This document shows positions 19,391 to 29,088 of a stretch of DNA of 64,000 nucleotides, piece after piece. The stretch comes from Pseudomonas persica. Its GTDB lineage: Bacteria; Pseudomonadota; Gammaproteobacteria; Pseudomonadales; Pseudomonadaceae. The notes under the pieces were generated by a model, which was not told where the DNA came from, ran no database searches, and was given only the letters and a program-made list of their open reading frames with translations. Each line of letters begins with the position of its first letter. The first letter of the stretch is position 1. The DNA lies in NCBI RefSeq assembly GCF_900291015.1, contig NZ_OLKL01000047.1, positions 62,001 through 126,000 on the forward strand. Reading direction: 5' to 3'. The position numbers were made by a program, and so were the translations under genes.

Positions 19391-20348
19391 CGGTCGCAAC
19401 TTTGGCTACGGCCGCCAAATGAGCTATGCCGGTCGGCAGGCACTCGAGGATATGTTCGCAGGCGGCCACTTCGCCACCGTCAAAGCACACAGCGATCGCT
19501 GGCAAGCCTTCGTGCGCTGGTGCCGTTCAAAGGATGGCCCTCGCTACAACGATGCTCGGCAGATCGATCGACAGACACTAAATGACTACGCCGATTACCT
19601 GCGCCAGCAGATCCAGCAAGGCGAGCTGTGCATCGCCACCGCGCAAAACCGCCTGAGCAGCGTCAACCGCACCCTCGCTGCGCTGCGCGGTGATCTGGAC
19701 GTGAGAATTGTCAGTCCGAGCGAAGCATTGGGACAGCAGCGATCCATCGTTCGCACCCGTGCGCCGGATGGCCAAGACTATCAAAACGTTCAACGAATAG
19801 CGCAGGTGCTGACACAACAGCGACATGAGCGGGTAGCAGCGATTGTCATGCTGGCCCGGACTACCGGAATGCGCCTGCGCGAAGCGATCCTGGCGGACCT
19901 GCCACGCTTGCACCGGGAAGCCGAGTACTTAGGCCGCATCAATATACAGGACGGTACCAAAGGCGGCCGCTCAGGGGCTTCAGCTCCGCGTTGGGTCATC
20001 GCAAATGAGGAGGTAAAGGCGGCACTACAGTTGGCGCGTGAAGCGTCGCCGACCGGCAGCCGCAACTTACTGGCCCGGGATGAAACCTACGCCGTGTTCA
20101 TGCAGCGGACTGTGCTCCCTGCTCGCGCAACATTGCATGAGTACGGATTAAAGGGGTTCCATGAACTGCGTGCGGCATACGCCTGCAAACGTTACGAGCA
20201 ACTTACAGGCCTCGCAGCTCCGATCAATGGTGGCCACGGTTGTCGCACAGACCGCGATCTTGATCATCAGGCACGCCTACAGATCAGCCTTGAGCTGGGG
20301 CACAACCGGATAGATGTGGTTTCGGCCTACATTGGTGGACGATCATGA
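19368..20348 (+). CDS. Second tyrosine recombinase (integrase-domain protein)
   Basis: A 326-residue phage-integrase-like protein, starting MALVGRRDGRNFGYGRQMSYAGRQAL after a good AAGGTGA site. The upstream part of the longer open frame is the overlapping 119-aa gene read out of frame. The N-terminal SAM-like domain (about 35-110) is followed by the catalytic domain: Arg169 (TTGMRLREA), a Lys near 198, His265-x-x-Arg268 (FHELRAAY), His312 (LELGHNRIDV) and Tyr321 (SAYIGG). The catalytic set is complete. It shares little with the ssrA integrase, so it may serve another step such as resolution. Its stop overlaps the next start (ATGA). Confidence 0.88.
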   Translation: MALVGRRDGRNFGYGRQMSYAGRQALEDMFAGGHFATVKAHSDRWQAFVRWCRSKDGPRYNDARQIDRQTLNDYADYLRQQIQQGELCIATAQNRLSSVNRTLAALRGDLDVRIVSPSEALGQQRSIVRTRAPDGQDYQNVQRIAQVLTQQRHERVAAIVMLARTTGMRLREAILADLPRLHREAEYLGRINIQDGTKGGRSGASAPRWVIANEEVKAALQLAREASPTGSRNLLARDETYAVFMQRTVLPARATLHEYGLKGFHELRAAYACKRYEQLTGLAAPINGGHGCRTDRDLDHQARLQISLELGHNRIDVVSAYIGGRS

Positions 20349-20611
20349 GCAAACCTTTTGATATGACGCTGTTCCTGAGCGGCACCCTGGCCGGCTCGAG
20401 AACAACCCAGCAACGCCACCTACGCCAAGCCCGAATCATGCAGGCTGCCATTCAACAGCGATGGCATCGAAATAATCCGTGGACCTGGCAGCTAAAGCAT
20501 GTGCGCTGGTTTCTTACCCAGTACCTGAAGGATCATTCCGACGCCAGCAGGTATCACTATCGTCTCACTGCTGCATTGATCTTGAAGCGCAGGGGAGCCA
20601 TCGGGCGCTGA
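20345..20611 (+). CDS. Small island protein (88 aa)
   Basis: It begins 4 bases inside the preceding recombinase gene (ATGA overlap) and encodes a basic, Trp-rich helical protein. The stretch WTWQLKHVRWFLTQYLKDHSDASRYHYRL resembles a core-binding (SAM-like) domain of tyrosine recombinases without a catalytic domain. It could help the adjacent recombinase bind DNA. That is inference; no family was recognised with certainty. Confidence 0.65.
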   Translation: MSKPFDMTLFLSGTLAGSRTTQQRHLRQARIMQAAIQQRWHRNNPWTWQLKHVRWFLTQYLKDHSDASRYHYRLTAALILKRRGAIGR

Positions 20612-20677
20612 CATTATATTAGAGGGATATGAGTCAGTATTAGCTGCCGAAGTCTTGTTAAGACCAAACGTTACAAT

Positions 20678-21589
20678 TCACTCTCCTGCGAAATAATCGC
20701 TGTCCAACTGCTTCACCTCGTACACCTGCTTAATGCTCACACCCAAGTTGTTCTCGACCATCAGTCGCGCCAGCTCGACACCGTCGATCAGCACCACTTT
20801 GATATCCAGCCCCAGCGCTGCAGCACGGGCGCCATCCGAGAAATCCGACGTGGTGATAAACACGCCTTTGCGGGCACGCTGGCGTGTCAAAGCGCCGATA
20901 AATTTGTCGATTTCCGGACGGTGCACAGTGTTGGTCCAGCGCTTGGCCTGCAGATAAATCACGTCAAGGCCGAGCTTGTCTTCTTTAATAATCCCGTCAA
21001 TCCCATCATCATTGGTTGCCTGGGTTGCCTTACCGGCTTCCTTACGCGATCCGCCGTAGCCCATGGCGATCATGAGATCGACCACCAACTGCTCAAAAAA
21101 GCTGGGGGTAGCGGCCCGGACTTGCACTAACAGCTCATCTGCCAGTGACTGTACCAATGCTTGATGCGCTTCTGCCAACTGCTCGTCAGGCGTGGTTTCA
21201 GCAACCTCGACAGGTAGCAGGGCAGGCGCGTCAAGCTCTTGCGGTTTGGCGGTATGGAAGTCTGCGAATTCAGGGAACTGCTTCAGCCAACTAACCGTGA
21301 TGCGCTCCGGGCCATCGGCCAAAGTAGTGAGGCCGCGCGGCGTAATCTGCACCATCCCCTTAGTAGGAATGCACAGCAGTCCCGCTTTGTTCAAGTAAGT
21401 ACGTGCCCAGCCCACTCGGTTGTTGATTACTGTCTGATGGCCAGAGGGCAGCCGCTCTTTGCGCTCCTCCTCGGTCAGTTGAAACCGCTCGGCCACCTGC
21501 TCGCGCACCTCGTTGAGTGGCATCGGCATACCATTTTGCACAGTGGCCAGCACAGGCCGCATCACACTTTGAAAATCAGGAATTGCCAT
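20678..21589 (-). CDS. mrr: Mrr-like type IV restriction endonuclease
   Basis: A 303-residue protein with the Mrr N-terminal winged-helix domain (FQSVMRPVLATVQNGMPMPLNEVREQVAERFQLT, about 1-95) and a C-terminal Mrr catalytic domain (about 160-290: FFEQLVVDLMIAMGYGG, NDDGIDGIIKEDKLGLDVIYLQAKRW). Asp198 and Gln214-x-Lys216 fit the D...(E/Q)xK active site. Mrr enzymes cut DNA with foreign methylation. The gene lies 28 bases after hsdR and is probably co-transcribed with hsdMSR, so it may police DNA modified by a rival system. Confidence 0.93.
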   Translation of the reverse strand: MAIPDFQSVMRPVLATVQNGMPMPLNEVREQVAERFQLTEEERKERLPSGHQTVINNRVGWARTYLNKAGLLCIPTKGMVQITPRGLTTLADGPERITVSWLKQFPEFADFHTAKPQELDAPALLPVEVAETTPDEQLAEAHQALVQSLADELLVQVRAATPSFFEQLVVDLMIAMGYGGSRKEAGKATQATNDDGIDGIIKEDKLGLDVIYLQAKRWTNTVHRPEIDKFIGALTRQRARKGVFITTSDFSDGARAAALGLDIKVVLIDGVELARLMVENNLGVSIKQVYEVKQLDSDYFAGE

Positions 21590-21617
21590 CGTTGCATCCT
21601 ATCCTTACACGCGGTGT

Positions 21618-24600
21618 TCAGGCACCGTGCAAGCCGCTCTGATCAAATCCAGCCGCTGTCTTCAGCATCTTCAAAATCACCAGCGCAAACGCCCGACTCT
21701 TCGTCTCGTTATCCAGCACCTCCAGCGAGAGTTTCTCGTGGTCGGTCATGGCGTCCAGCACGGTGTCCAACACGCGTTTGGGGAACAGGCCGTGCATCAC
21801 TTGATCCACCGAGTGGTTGTTCACCTGGGCCATCACATCTTCCTGGCGGCTGATGCGCTGGGCGATGCCCGTAAGGAACTGCAGTTGGTCGTCTTCACTC
21901 ACCTCGGCTCCGAAGATATCGTTCAGCGCCTCGATGATTTCCGATAAGCGCTTCTTCTCCGGATCATGGGGCTTGCCGCTGCCCACATCACTACTAGGTT
22001 TGAGGGTGTATTCGCCGGTTTCCTCGTTCAGGCGCAGCTGATGCTCGGCGCGCTTGCTCAGACGGTAGTGGCTCAGTTGCAACTCGCCTACATCCACGTC
22101 GTCTTGTTGTAGTCGATCCACGCGCAACAGCGGGTGCAGGTGTTTGGCGTACACGCAGAGCTGCTCCAGTTCACGGTCCTCGTAGGGCACAATCTGCGAG
22201 AGGAACTCGTACAGGCGCACAAAGCTCTGCAGGTTTTTACGGAACAGGTCGAGTTGATCGATTTGCTCGCCGGCCTCTTTCAGCGCGTGCTCGGCTTTTT
22301 TCAGGCCGCTAATGTCGCCGTTAGCCTCGGCCGTGCGTTTGAAGTTCAGCGCCTGCTGGCGCGACTCCACCGAGAAGGCGTAGCGCTTGGCAAAGCGCTC
22401 CTTGGCCGGTGTGCAATAGTAGCTGAGCTTGCTGGCCGCCGCCTTGGGGTCGAAGAAGGCCATGGCGAACGCCTCGACCTCCTGCCAGTGATAGATCCCC
22501 TCTGCATCCAACTTCTTCTGCAGGTCATAGATGATCTGCGGGTCGGTCACATCGGTCAGCTCGGCCTTGGTGTAGTACGGCAAGAAGGCGTCGAGAATAT
22601 CCTGCGGCTCGTTGAAGAAGTCGAGGATGAAGGTTTCCTTGCTATCCCCGAAGGTGCGGTTCAGTCGCGACAGGGTCTGCACGCAGTCCACGCCTTGCAG
22701 CTTCTTGTCCACGTACATGGCGCAGAGCTTGGGTTGATCGAAGCCGGTCTGGTACTTGTTGGCCGCGATCATCACATTGAAGTCCTGGGTATCGAAGGCG
22801 TCCGCCAGGTCACGGCCATTCAGGCCGGCGTTGAGCAGGCTGCTGCTTTCCGTCACCTCTTCGGGGATCACCTCATCCGGCAACACACTGCCGGAGAACG
22901 CCACCAGCGGGTGGACATCGCGGTAACCCATCTGCTGCACATAGGCTTTGACGGCTAACTGGTAGCGCACTGCTTCCTGACGGCTGCTGGTCACCACCAT
23001 AGCCTTGGCCTGGCCATTCAGCAGACCACGGATATTGGCGCGGAAGTGCTCGACGATCACCTCGACCTTCTGGCTAATGTTGTACGGGTGCAAACGCACC
23101 CAACGGGCCAGTTTGATGCGCGCCTGTTTGCTGTCCACCTCGTCGTCTTCGCCGTCCGGGTGAGCGATCTTCCAGGCGGTGCTGTAGGTGGTGTAGTTGC
23201 GCAGCACGTCGAGGATAAAACCTTCCTCGATGGCCTGGCGCATGGAGTACAGGTGAAACGCCTCCGGCTTGTTGCTGGCACTAACCGGCAGGGTTGGGTC
23301 GGCCGGGCGACCGAACAGCTCCAGAGTCTTGGCCTTGGGCGTGGCGGTAAAGGCGTAGTAGCTGATGCGCTCATTTGGTTGGCGCGCCTGCACGGCGGCG
23401 TCCAACAGCTCTTCGGCGGTCACTTCTTCGCCATCCATAACATCGCTGCCAAGTATCTGCTTCAGCTTGCTAGCCGATGAGCCGGTTTGCGAGGAGTGCG
23501 CCTCGTCGGCGATCACCGCATAGCGCCCGCTGGCCAGCTTGGGGTACTTGTCCAGCGCATCGAACAGCGCCGGGAAGGTCTGGATGGTGACGATGATGAT
23601 GCGGGTCTGCTCAGCCAGCGCCTCGGCCAGTTGTTCGGATTTGCTCTGGTTACCGACATCGCGGCTGATCGGTTTGACCACACCCTGGGCGTGCTCGAAC
23701 TGGTAGATGGTGTTCTGCAACTGGCTGTCCAGCACCGTGCGGTCGGTTACAACGATCACCGAGTTGAACAGGCGCTGGCCGGCATCATCGTACAACGAGG
23801 CGAGTTGATGGGCGGTCCAGGCGATGGAGTTGGACTTGCCCGAGCCGGCGCTGTGCTGGATAAGGTAGCGCTTACCTGGCCCCTCGGCACGGGTGGTGTT
23901 GATTAGCGCATTGACCACTTCCCACTGGTGGTAGCGTGGGAAGATCATCGTTTCCTTGGTCACCGGCGTACCGTCAAAGCTTTCGCTGGTTTTCCTGTCT
24001 AGGTGCAGAAAGCGCCCCAAAACCTTGAGCCAGGCATCCGGCTGCATGAGGTGTTTCCATAGGTAACTGGTGGCGTATTGGCTGTCATCTTCCGGCATCG
24101 GGTTGCCTGCACCGCCTTCCACGCTGCCGAGGTTAAACGGCAGAAAGAAGGTGTCTTTACCTGCCAGCTTGGTGGTCATCGCCACTTCGTGTTGGCCCAC
24201 AGCAAAGTGCACAAGCGCGCCGCGCTTAAAGGTCAGCAATGGCTCGGGCTTGCGTGTGAGCGGGTCTTTAACCGGGCGGTCGTAGCGGTACTGGCGCTTG
24301 GCGTTTTCCACCGATTGTTTGAACTCGCTTTTCAGCTCCAGCGTGGCGGTGGGGATGCCATTGACGAACAACACCAGATCCAGCCGTGGGTTGTAGCTCT
24401 GCCCATTGCTACCAGCCTCGCGCGCATGCGGCGAATAGGGCACCTCCGGCACCACGCGTAGGCGGTTGCACTGGTAGCGCTTGAGGGTGTCCGGGTTCAT
24501 GCCGTGGTCGGGCTGGAAGCTGCAAAGTTCCACCTTCACCGCCGGCAGTTTAAAGCCATGGCGCAGCACATCCAGCGTGCCGCTCTGCTCCAGCTCACGC

Positions 24601-24818
24601 ACCAGCTTTTGCACCAGTACAGCGTCCGGGTCAGCCGGATTGGCCTTAGCGAACTTTTCCCAACGTTCCGGCCAAGCCTCCTTAAAGTAACCCAGCACAT
24701 CTTCGGTATACAGTGCCGTGCGCCGGTCATAGCCGCTGGCGGTGCCGACCAGCCAACCTTGGGCGGCCAGGGCGTCGATGATGTCTTGCTGAAATTGCGC
24801 TTCCTTGCTGTCCGCCAT
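21618..24818 (-). CDS. hsdR: Type I restriction enzyme subunit R (HsdR)
   Basis: HsdR is the motor and nuclease subunit that translocates and cuts unmodified DNA. It has 1066 residues: an N-terminal PD-(D/E)xK nuclease with Asp147 in NPRLDLVLF and Glu161-x-Lys163 in TLELKSEF; helicase domains with Walker A SAGSGKS (about 323-329), DEAH at about 438-441, ITPKAKTLELFG-like motif III (FTATPKAKTLELFG), and later motifs (AANKYQTGFDQPKL, QTLSRLNRTF); and a helical C-terminal domain that docks to HsdM/HsdS. Its ATG shares one base with the hsdS stop codon. All key motifs are intact. Confidence 0.97.
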   Translation of the reverse strand: MADSKEAQFQQDIIDALAAQGWLVGTASGYDRRTALYTEDVLGYFKEAWPERWEKFAKANPADPDAVLVQKLVRELEQSGTLDVLRHGFKLPAVKVELCSFQPDHGMNPDTLKRYQCNRLRVVPEVPYSPHAREAGSNGQSYNPRLDLVLFVNGIPTATLELKSEFKQSVENAKRQYRYDRPVKDPLTRKPEPLLTFKRGALVHFAVGQHEVAMTTKLAGKDTFFLPFNLGSVEGGAGNPMPEDDSQYATSYLWKHLMQPDAWLKVLGRFLHLDRKTSESFDGTPVTKETMIFPRYHQWEVVNALINTTRAEGPGKRYLIQHSAGSGKSNSIAWTAHQLASLYDDAGQRLFNSVIVVTDRTVLDSQLQNTIYQFEHAQGVVKPISRDVGNQSKSEQLAEALAEQTRIIIVTIQTFPALFDALDKYPKLASGRYAVIADEAHSSQTGSSASKLKQILGSDVMDGEEVTAEELLDAAVQARQPNERISYYAFTATPKAKTLELFGRPADPTLPVSASNKPEAFHLYSMRQAIEEGFILDVLRNYTTYSTAWKIAHPDGEDDEVDSKQARIKLARWVRLHPYNISQKVEVIVEHFRANIRGLLNGQAKAMVVTSSRQEAVRYQLAVKAYVQQMGYRDVHPLVAFSGSVLPDEVIPEEVTESSSLLNAGLNGRDLADAFDTQDFNVMIAANKYQTGFDQPKLCAMYVDKKLQGVDCVQTLSRLNRTFGDSKETFILDFFNEPQDILDAFLPYYTKAELTDVTDPQIIYDLQKKLDAEGIYHWQEVEAFAMAFFDPKAAASKLSYYCTPAKERFAKRYAFSVESRQQALNFKRTAEANGDISGLKKAEHALKEAGEQIDQLDLFRKNLQSFVRLYEFLSQIVPYEDRELEQLCVYAKHLHPLLRVDRLQQDDVDVGELQLSHYRLSKRAEHQLRLNEETGEYTLKPSSDVGSGKPHDPEKKRLSEIIEALNDIFGAEVSEDDQLQFLTGIAQRISRQEDVMAQVNNHSVDQVMHGLFPKRVLDTVLDAMTDHEKLSLEVLDNETKSRAFALVILKMLKTAAGFDQSGLHGA

Positions 24819-26278
24819 TACACGGCCTCTTGTACTGATTCGGGGGATGGCGCGCTGGCCGGTGGCTGCCAGCCGCGCACGTCGATTTTACCTGTGACGG
24901 CGGCGGAAATAAGGGCGGAGCGGCGTTCTTGAAGGAGACCTATGACATTCTCCGCTTCATAAATGAGAGCATCATTCTTTTCTGACTCTCGCTGGATATG
25001 CGAGACAATTTCATCCTGCTCCTTGATTGATGGAGCAAGGCACTCAATCATTCCCAATTTACTAGATTTGATGCCTAGGGCTGTGGAGCCTGTTGCCAGA
25101 GTTTCAAGTCGAGCCTGGCAATTTGTGCTCATAAACCAAAACATCAGGTAATGGTTCCGCATCACATTCGCTTCGCCTCTGAACTTAACAATTCGCTGAG
25201 CAAGTGCGATGTCCGTTCGATCAATCAACGCAACTTGACCAAGAGGAGCCTCCATAGTGAACAACAAGTCTCCTATCTCGGGCCGCCCTCTAGCAAGTAA
25301 TGATTCCGCAGACTCAGGGTCAGCATATTCTTCGGATGCCTCATAGTCGATCCGACCATTCCGAATATTTCTAGCCGTGACTAGAAAAATACCGTTGTCC
25401 ACTTTTGTAGGTGTTCTTCCGCGGTAATCCACAACTTGGCCAATAAAACGTGTCAGACCGCCGACCTCCCAATGCGCCGGCACCTCGCCTAGCCATTCCA
25501 CGCCAGAGTCCTTCATCGGTACTGTGGGATCGAGGCCTTTGGTAACGGCGTGAGAGATCAGGGCCTGGCGCTTTTCCTTGAGCAGTTCGATCAATCGTTG
25601 TTGCTCTTCGATCAATGCGTCAATGCGGGCGGTTTCGTGGTCAAGAAAGCGGGCAATTTGGGTTTGTTCGACTCGGGCAGGAAAGCAAAACCGCTCCTGC
25701 AAGTAGGACTCAGCATCGAGATTCTGGATACCAGTAACCTGCTTCACCGATGGATAGTTAACCCGGCCGTCGTAAAGATTACCGAAGGCATAACAAAGGA
25801 ACTGGCTATCAAACTCCGCGAGCGGTCGCATTCTCGCTACGAAGTTGGAAGTAACGGCTTCAAATTCATGTGTGAACAAAACGACACAGCCAACCAGCGT
25901 TTTCTCCCCGCCCCCAGACTTCTCGATCAGCAAATCACCTGACTTAATCAGTCTGGACTGTCTCTCTTTAAGCGTGATGCTTCGGTAGGTCAGCTTGTCT
26001 AATCCAACAGTCGAAAAAGATCGTTCAAAGTCGGCAACTCGGATGACTGCAATATCATTCTCGCCATCAGGTTCATTGCCCCATAAGCCGTTTATGCACC
26101 CATCCACGGTACGTTTTAGTGAGTAAACTGGCCAATGCTGAGGTACCTCGCCTAGCCATTCCACTCCCGAATCCTTGTAAGCCGGATACGCTGGAAACGT
26201 GCAAGGGCGTTCCTTGCCCTCGCTCTGTGGGCCTACGGCTGCGTCGTTTTTCAAATTTGCTACCGACAAATTTGTCAT
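24818..26278 (-). CDS. hsdS: Type I restriction enzyme specificity subunit (HsdS)
   Basis: HsdS chooses the bipartite DNA target of the complex. The 486-residue protein shows the expected two-fold repeat: each half begins KDSGVEWLGEVP.HW, holds a variable target-recognition domain (about 50-185 and 270-420), and ends in a conserved helix (DHETARIDALIEEQQRLIELLKEKRQALI and ESEKNDALIYEAENVIGLLQERRSALISAAVTGKID). Neither recognition domain matches a specificity I know, so the target cannot be predicted. It overlaps the hsdM stop (ATGA) and the hsdR start. Confidence 0.96.
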   Translation of the reverse strand: MTNLSVANLKNDAAVGPQSEGKERPCTFPAYPAYKDSGVEWLGEVPQHWPVYSLKRTVDGCINGLWGNEPDGENDIAVIRVADFERSFSTVGLDKLTYRSITLKERQSRLIKSGDLLIEKSGGGEKTLVGCVVLFTHEFEAVTSNFVARMRPLAEFDSQFLCYAFGNLYDGRVNYPSVKQVTGIQNLDAESYLQERFCFPARVEQTQIARFLDHETARIDALIEEQQRLIELLKEKRQALISHAVTKGLDPTVPMKDSGVEWLGEVPAHWEVGGLTRFIGQVVDYRGRTPTKVDNGIFLVTARNIRNGRIDYEASEEYADPESAESLLARGRPEIGDLLFTMEAPLGQVALIDRTDIALAQRIVKFRGEANVMRNHYLMFWFMSTNCQARLETLATGSTALGIKSSKLGMIECLAPSIKEQDEIVSHIQRESEKNDALIYEAENVIGLLQERRSALISAAVTGKIDVRGWQPPASAPSPESVQEAV

Positions 26279-28251
26279 GCCGACAGCCCCTCAATCATCT
26301 GCTTGATACGGTCTGTGCAGGCTTTCAAGTCACGGTCGATCTCATCCAGCGGGCGCGGCGGTTGGAACACGTAGAAGTGGCGGTTGAAGGGGATCTCAAA
26401 GCCGACGATTCCGACTTCGCCATCCTGCTCATCCCGCTTGGTCTCGTCGATCCAGGCATCCGGCACATGGGGTTTCACTTCGCGTTCGAAGTAGTCGAAC
26501 ACCGACTCACCCAGCGGCACGTTCTCGTTGTCGCGCAGGCCGGCGTCTGCTTCTGGCTGGCCCTTGGCCATGCAGATATCCGCTTCGGAGTCGCGCTCAC
26601 TCAGGGCGCTCATCAGGGCTTTTAGCTCCGGTGTGCTGAGGCTAATGCTGTGCGTGATGAAGGCTTTTTTCAGCAGTTTGCTGAACTGCTCGCGGTTGCG
26701 GTGCATCACGCTGGCATCTATCGTTTGCAGGGCGGCCAGCAGGTGCTGCTGAGAGGCGCTATCAAGTTTTTGCAGGGCTTTTTCTTCCAGCACCTTAGCA
26801 ATGCGCTCAGCGCTGGTTTGGAAGTTGAGGCGCAGGGGGCGCTCAACAGTGATACGGCGGTAGCCGAAGGCGTCAATTGGGAAAATTTTGCTCTGCGCGG
26901 TTTGCTCAAAGCTGCCATACAGGCGTACCAGCTCGCTGATTTGATCCTCGGTGATGTACTGGCGCTTGCTGCCCAGCGACTTGCGCATTTTGGCGTAGTG
27001 CTGGCTGCCGTCGATCAACTGCACCTTGCCCTGGCGAGCAGCGGTCTTGTGGTTGCTGAGTATCCACACATAGGTGGCGATGCCGGTGTTGTAGAACATG
27101 TCGGTAGGCAACGCGACGATGGCTTCGACCAGATCGTTCTGCAGCAGGTAGCGGCGTATCTCCGACTCACCCGAACCCGCGCCGCCGGTAAACAGCGGCG
27201 AGCCGTTGAGGATGATGCCGATGCGCGAGCCACCGTCGCGCGGGTCACGCATCTTGCTTACCAGGTGCAGGAGGAACAGCAGCGAACCGTCGGACACGCG
27301 CGGCAGGCCCGGGCCAAAGCGGCCGTCGAAGCCTTTATGGTTGTGCTCGTCGGTGATCTGCTTTTGCACCTTCTTCCATTCCACGCCGAACGGCGGGTTG
27401 CTGAGCATAAAGTCGAAGCGTTTGCCGGCCAACTGGTCGTTGGACAGGGTGTTGCCGAGCTTGATGCTGGCCACGTCCTGGCCCTTGATCAGCATGTCAG
27501 CCTTGCAGATAGCGTAGGACTCGGGATTGAGCTCCTGGCCGTGCAGCGACACGCTGACCTTCTCGCTGATGGACTGGATGTACTCATCCCCCTCCGACAG
27601 AAAGCCGCCGGTGCCGGCGGTTGGGTCATAAATGGTGACGATGCTGTTGGGCGCGAGCTTGTGGTCCTGATCGGTGATCACCAGCGAGGTGGTGAGGTGC
27701 ACGATATCGCGCGGGGTGAAGTGCTCCCCAGCGGTTTCATTTGAGCTTTCCGCGAATTTGCGAATCAGCTCTTCAAAGATGATGCCCATGCCAAAGTTGC
27801 TGATGAACTCGGGGCTCAGATCGGTTGCCGCGAAACGCTGCGCCACCTGGTACAGCAGGTTGGCGGTTTCCAACTGCTGAACGAAATCTTCGAAGTGGAA
27901 GTGCTCGAAGATCTCGCGGGCATCCTTGCTGAACGCCTGCACGTAGCTCATCAGGTCGGCGGCAGTCTGGGTGTCGGACAGGGTGCCGAGGGTCAACGAT
28001 GAGGAGTTGAAGAACTGCTGGCCAGCGGCGCGCAGCATGTACATTTCACGTACGGTGTCCGGGCGGCCTTCCTGAGCGTAGGACTCGTAAATCACGGCAT
28101 CCTTGGTCGGCGCCAGCACACACTCCATACGCCGCAGCAGGGTGAATGGCAGGATGATGCGGCCGTACTGGGACTGCTTGAAATCACCACGCAGTAGGTC
28201 GGCAATCGACCAGAGAAAGGCGGCCGTCTGGGAATGATTTTCCGTGTTCAC
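26275..28251 (-). CDS. hsdM: Type I restriction enzyme methyltransferase subunit (HsdM)
   Basis: HsdM is the N6-adenine methyltransferase that protects host sites and is required for restriction. The 658-residue protein starts with GTG (MNTENHSQTAAFLWSIADLLRGDFKQSQYG) after AAGGAA. It has an N-terminal helical domain, SAM-binding motif I DPTAGTGG (about 209-216) and the catalytic NPPF (about 285-288). The C-terminal extension of about 150 residues past the catalytic core makes it longer than the classic 520-residue HsdM. It heads the minus-strand operon hsdM-hsdS-hsdR-mrr. Confidence 0.96.
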   Translation of the reverse strand: MNTENHSQTAAFLWSIADLLRGDFKQSQYGRIILPFTLLRRMECVLAPTKDAVIYESYAQEGRPDTVREMYMLRAAGQQFFNSSSLTLGTLSDTQTAADLMSYVQAFSKDAREIFEHFHFEDFVQQLETANLLYQVAQRFAATDLSPEFISNFGMGIIFEELIRKFAESSNETAGEHFTPRDIVHLTTSLVITDQDHKLAPNSIVTIYDPTAGTGGFLSEGDEYIQSISEKVSVSLHGQELNPESYAICKADMLIKGQDVASIKLGNTLSNDQLAGKRFDFMLSNPPFGVEWKKVQKQITDEHNHKGFDGRFGPGLPRVSDGSLLFLLHLVSKMRDPRDGGSRIGIILNGSPLFTGGAGSGESEIRRYLLQNDLVEAIVALPTDMFYNTGIATYVWILSNHKTAARQGKVQLIDGSQHYAKMRKSLGSKRQYITEDQISELVRLYGSFEQTAQSKIFPIDAFGYRRITVERPLRLNFQTSAERIAKVLEEKALQKLDSASQQHLLAALQTIDASVMHRNREQFSKLLKKAFITHSISLSTPELKALMSALSERDSEADICMAKGQPEADAGLRDNENVPLGESVFDYFEREVKPHVPDAWIDETKRDEQDGEVGIVGFEIPFNRHFYVFQPPRPLDEIDRDLKACTDRIKQMIEGLSA

Positions 28252-28503
28252 TCAATAATTCCTTGGAATACACAGGCAAAAGGGTGAGTTTAACCTTTCG
28301 AGCCGACTGAATGTCACAGCCCGAGGGCTCATGGGCGGCCTGGATGCCGCGCACATTAAGCCTCAGAACGTCCAGTGCCAACACTTGACGTGCGAACAGG
28401 TAAATAATCCACTCAGTTACCACTGACGCACCCGCCCTAGCTCGCAGGTTCTTGCGGATTGGCACGCTTGGAGATGAGCGCACCTGTACCCATAATTGAC
28501 ATA

Positions 28504-29088
28504 TCAATGCGTGTTCAGCACGGCCTCAAAATCTGAAGCCTGCAGCTCCGAGGTCCCACTCAACATATCTCGCGCCAACGCTCGCCGCTTACTCAGCAGC
28601 TCGTTCAGCGTCGCTTCAAACGTCGGCATCGTCGCATCCCGAACCGTCGGGTAGTACACATACACATCCTTCTGCTGCCCGATCCGATAGGCCCGATCGG
28701 TCGCCTGATCTTCCTTGGCCGGGTTCCAGCAGCGCGTGAAGTGAATGACGTGGTTGGCGGCCTGCACGTTCACCCCGAATCCGACGGCGATAGTGGACAG
28801 GATGATGACGGCGAAACCTGGCAGCTCCTGGAATTGATTGATCAGCCTCTGCCGGCTATTAGAGCTCTGACTGCTGGTACTGGTATCGCCATTGATGACC
28901 GTCGCCCGAAAGCCGAAATGCTGCTGAATTGCGTGCTGCAATTCCCGCTGAATATCTCGCAACTCGGTAAAGAGGATCACCTTGTCGCCGTTGCCGGCCC
29001 TTTTGATCGACTCGAGCGTCTGCATCAGCCACTGAAGCTTCGGCGAGGTGTCGCGCAACCTCGTGTCTGGCTGAACGCTGCTGAAGAC
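28504..29088 (-). pseudogene. C-terminal fragment of a SNF2-family helicase (probable zorD remnant)
   Basis: The open frame of about 190 residues carries only the last helicase motifs of a SNF2 protein: PKLQWLMQTLESIKRAGNGDKVILFTELRDIQREL, then motif V (IILSTIAVGFGVNVQAANHVIHFTRCWNPAKEDQATDRAYRIGQ, ending in the Q-x-x-R-x-R-I-G-Q box of motif VI). The first helicase domain with Walker A and DEAH is missing. The only start is an internal TTG at 29058. Directly upstream, in another frame, lies a ZorA-like segment. In type I Zorya systems zorD, a SNF2 helicase gene, is last in the operon, so a deletion from within zorA into zorD explains the joint. Confidence 0.75.

Noticed and set aside
28184..28507. 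107-codon minus-strand frame overlapping the hsdM start
   Set aside because: It runs into hsdM out of frame, lacks a ribosome site, and covers the expected hsdM promoter region.
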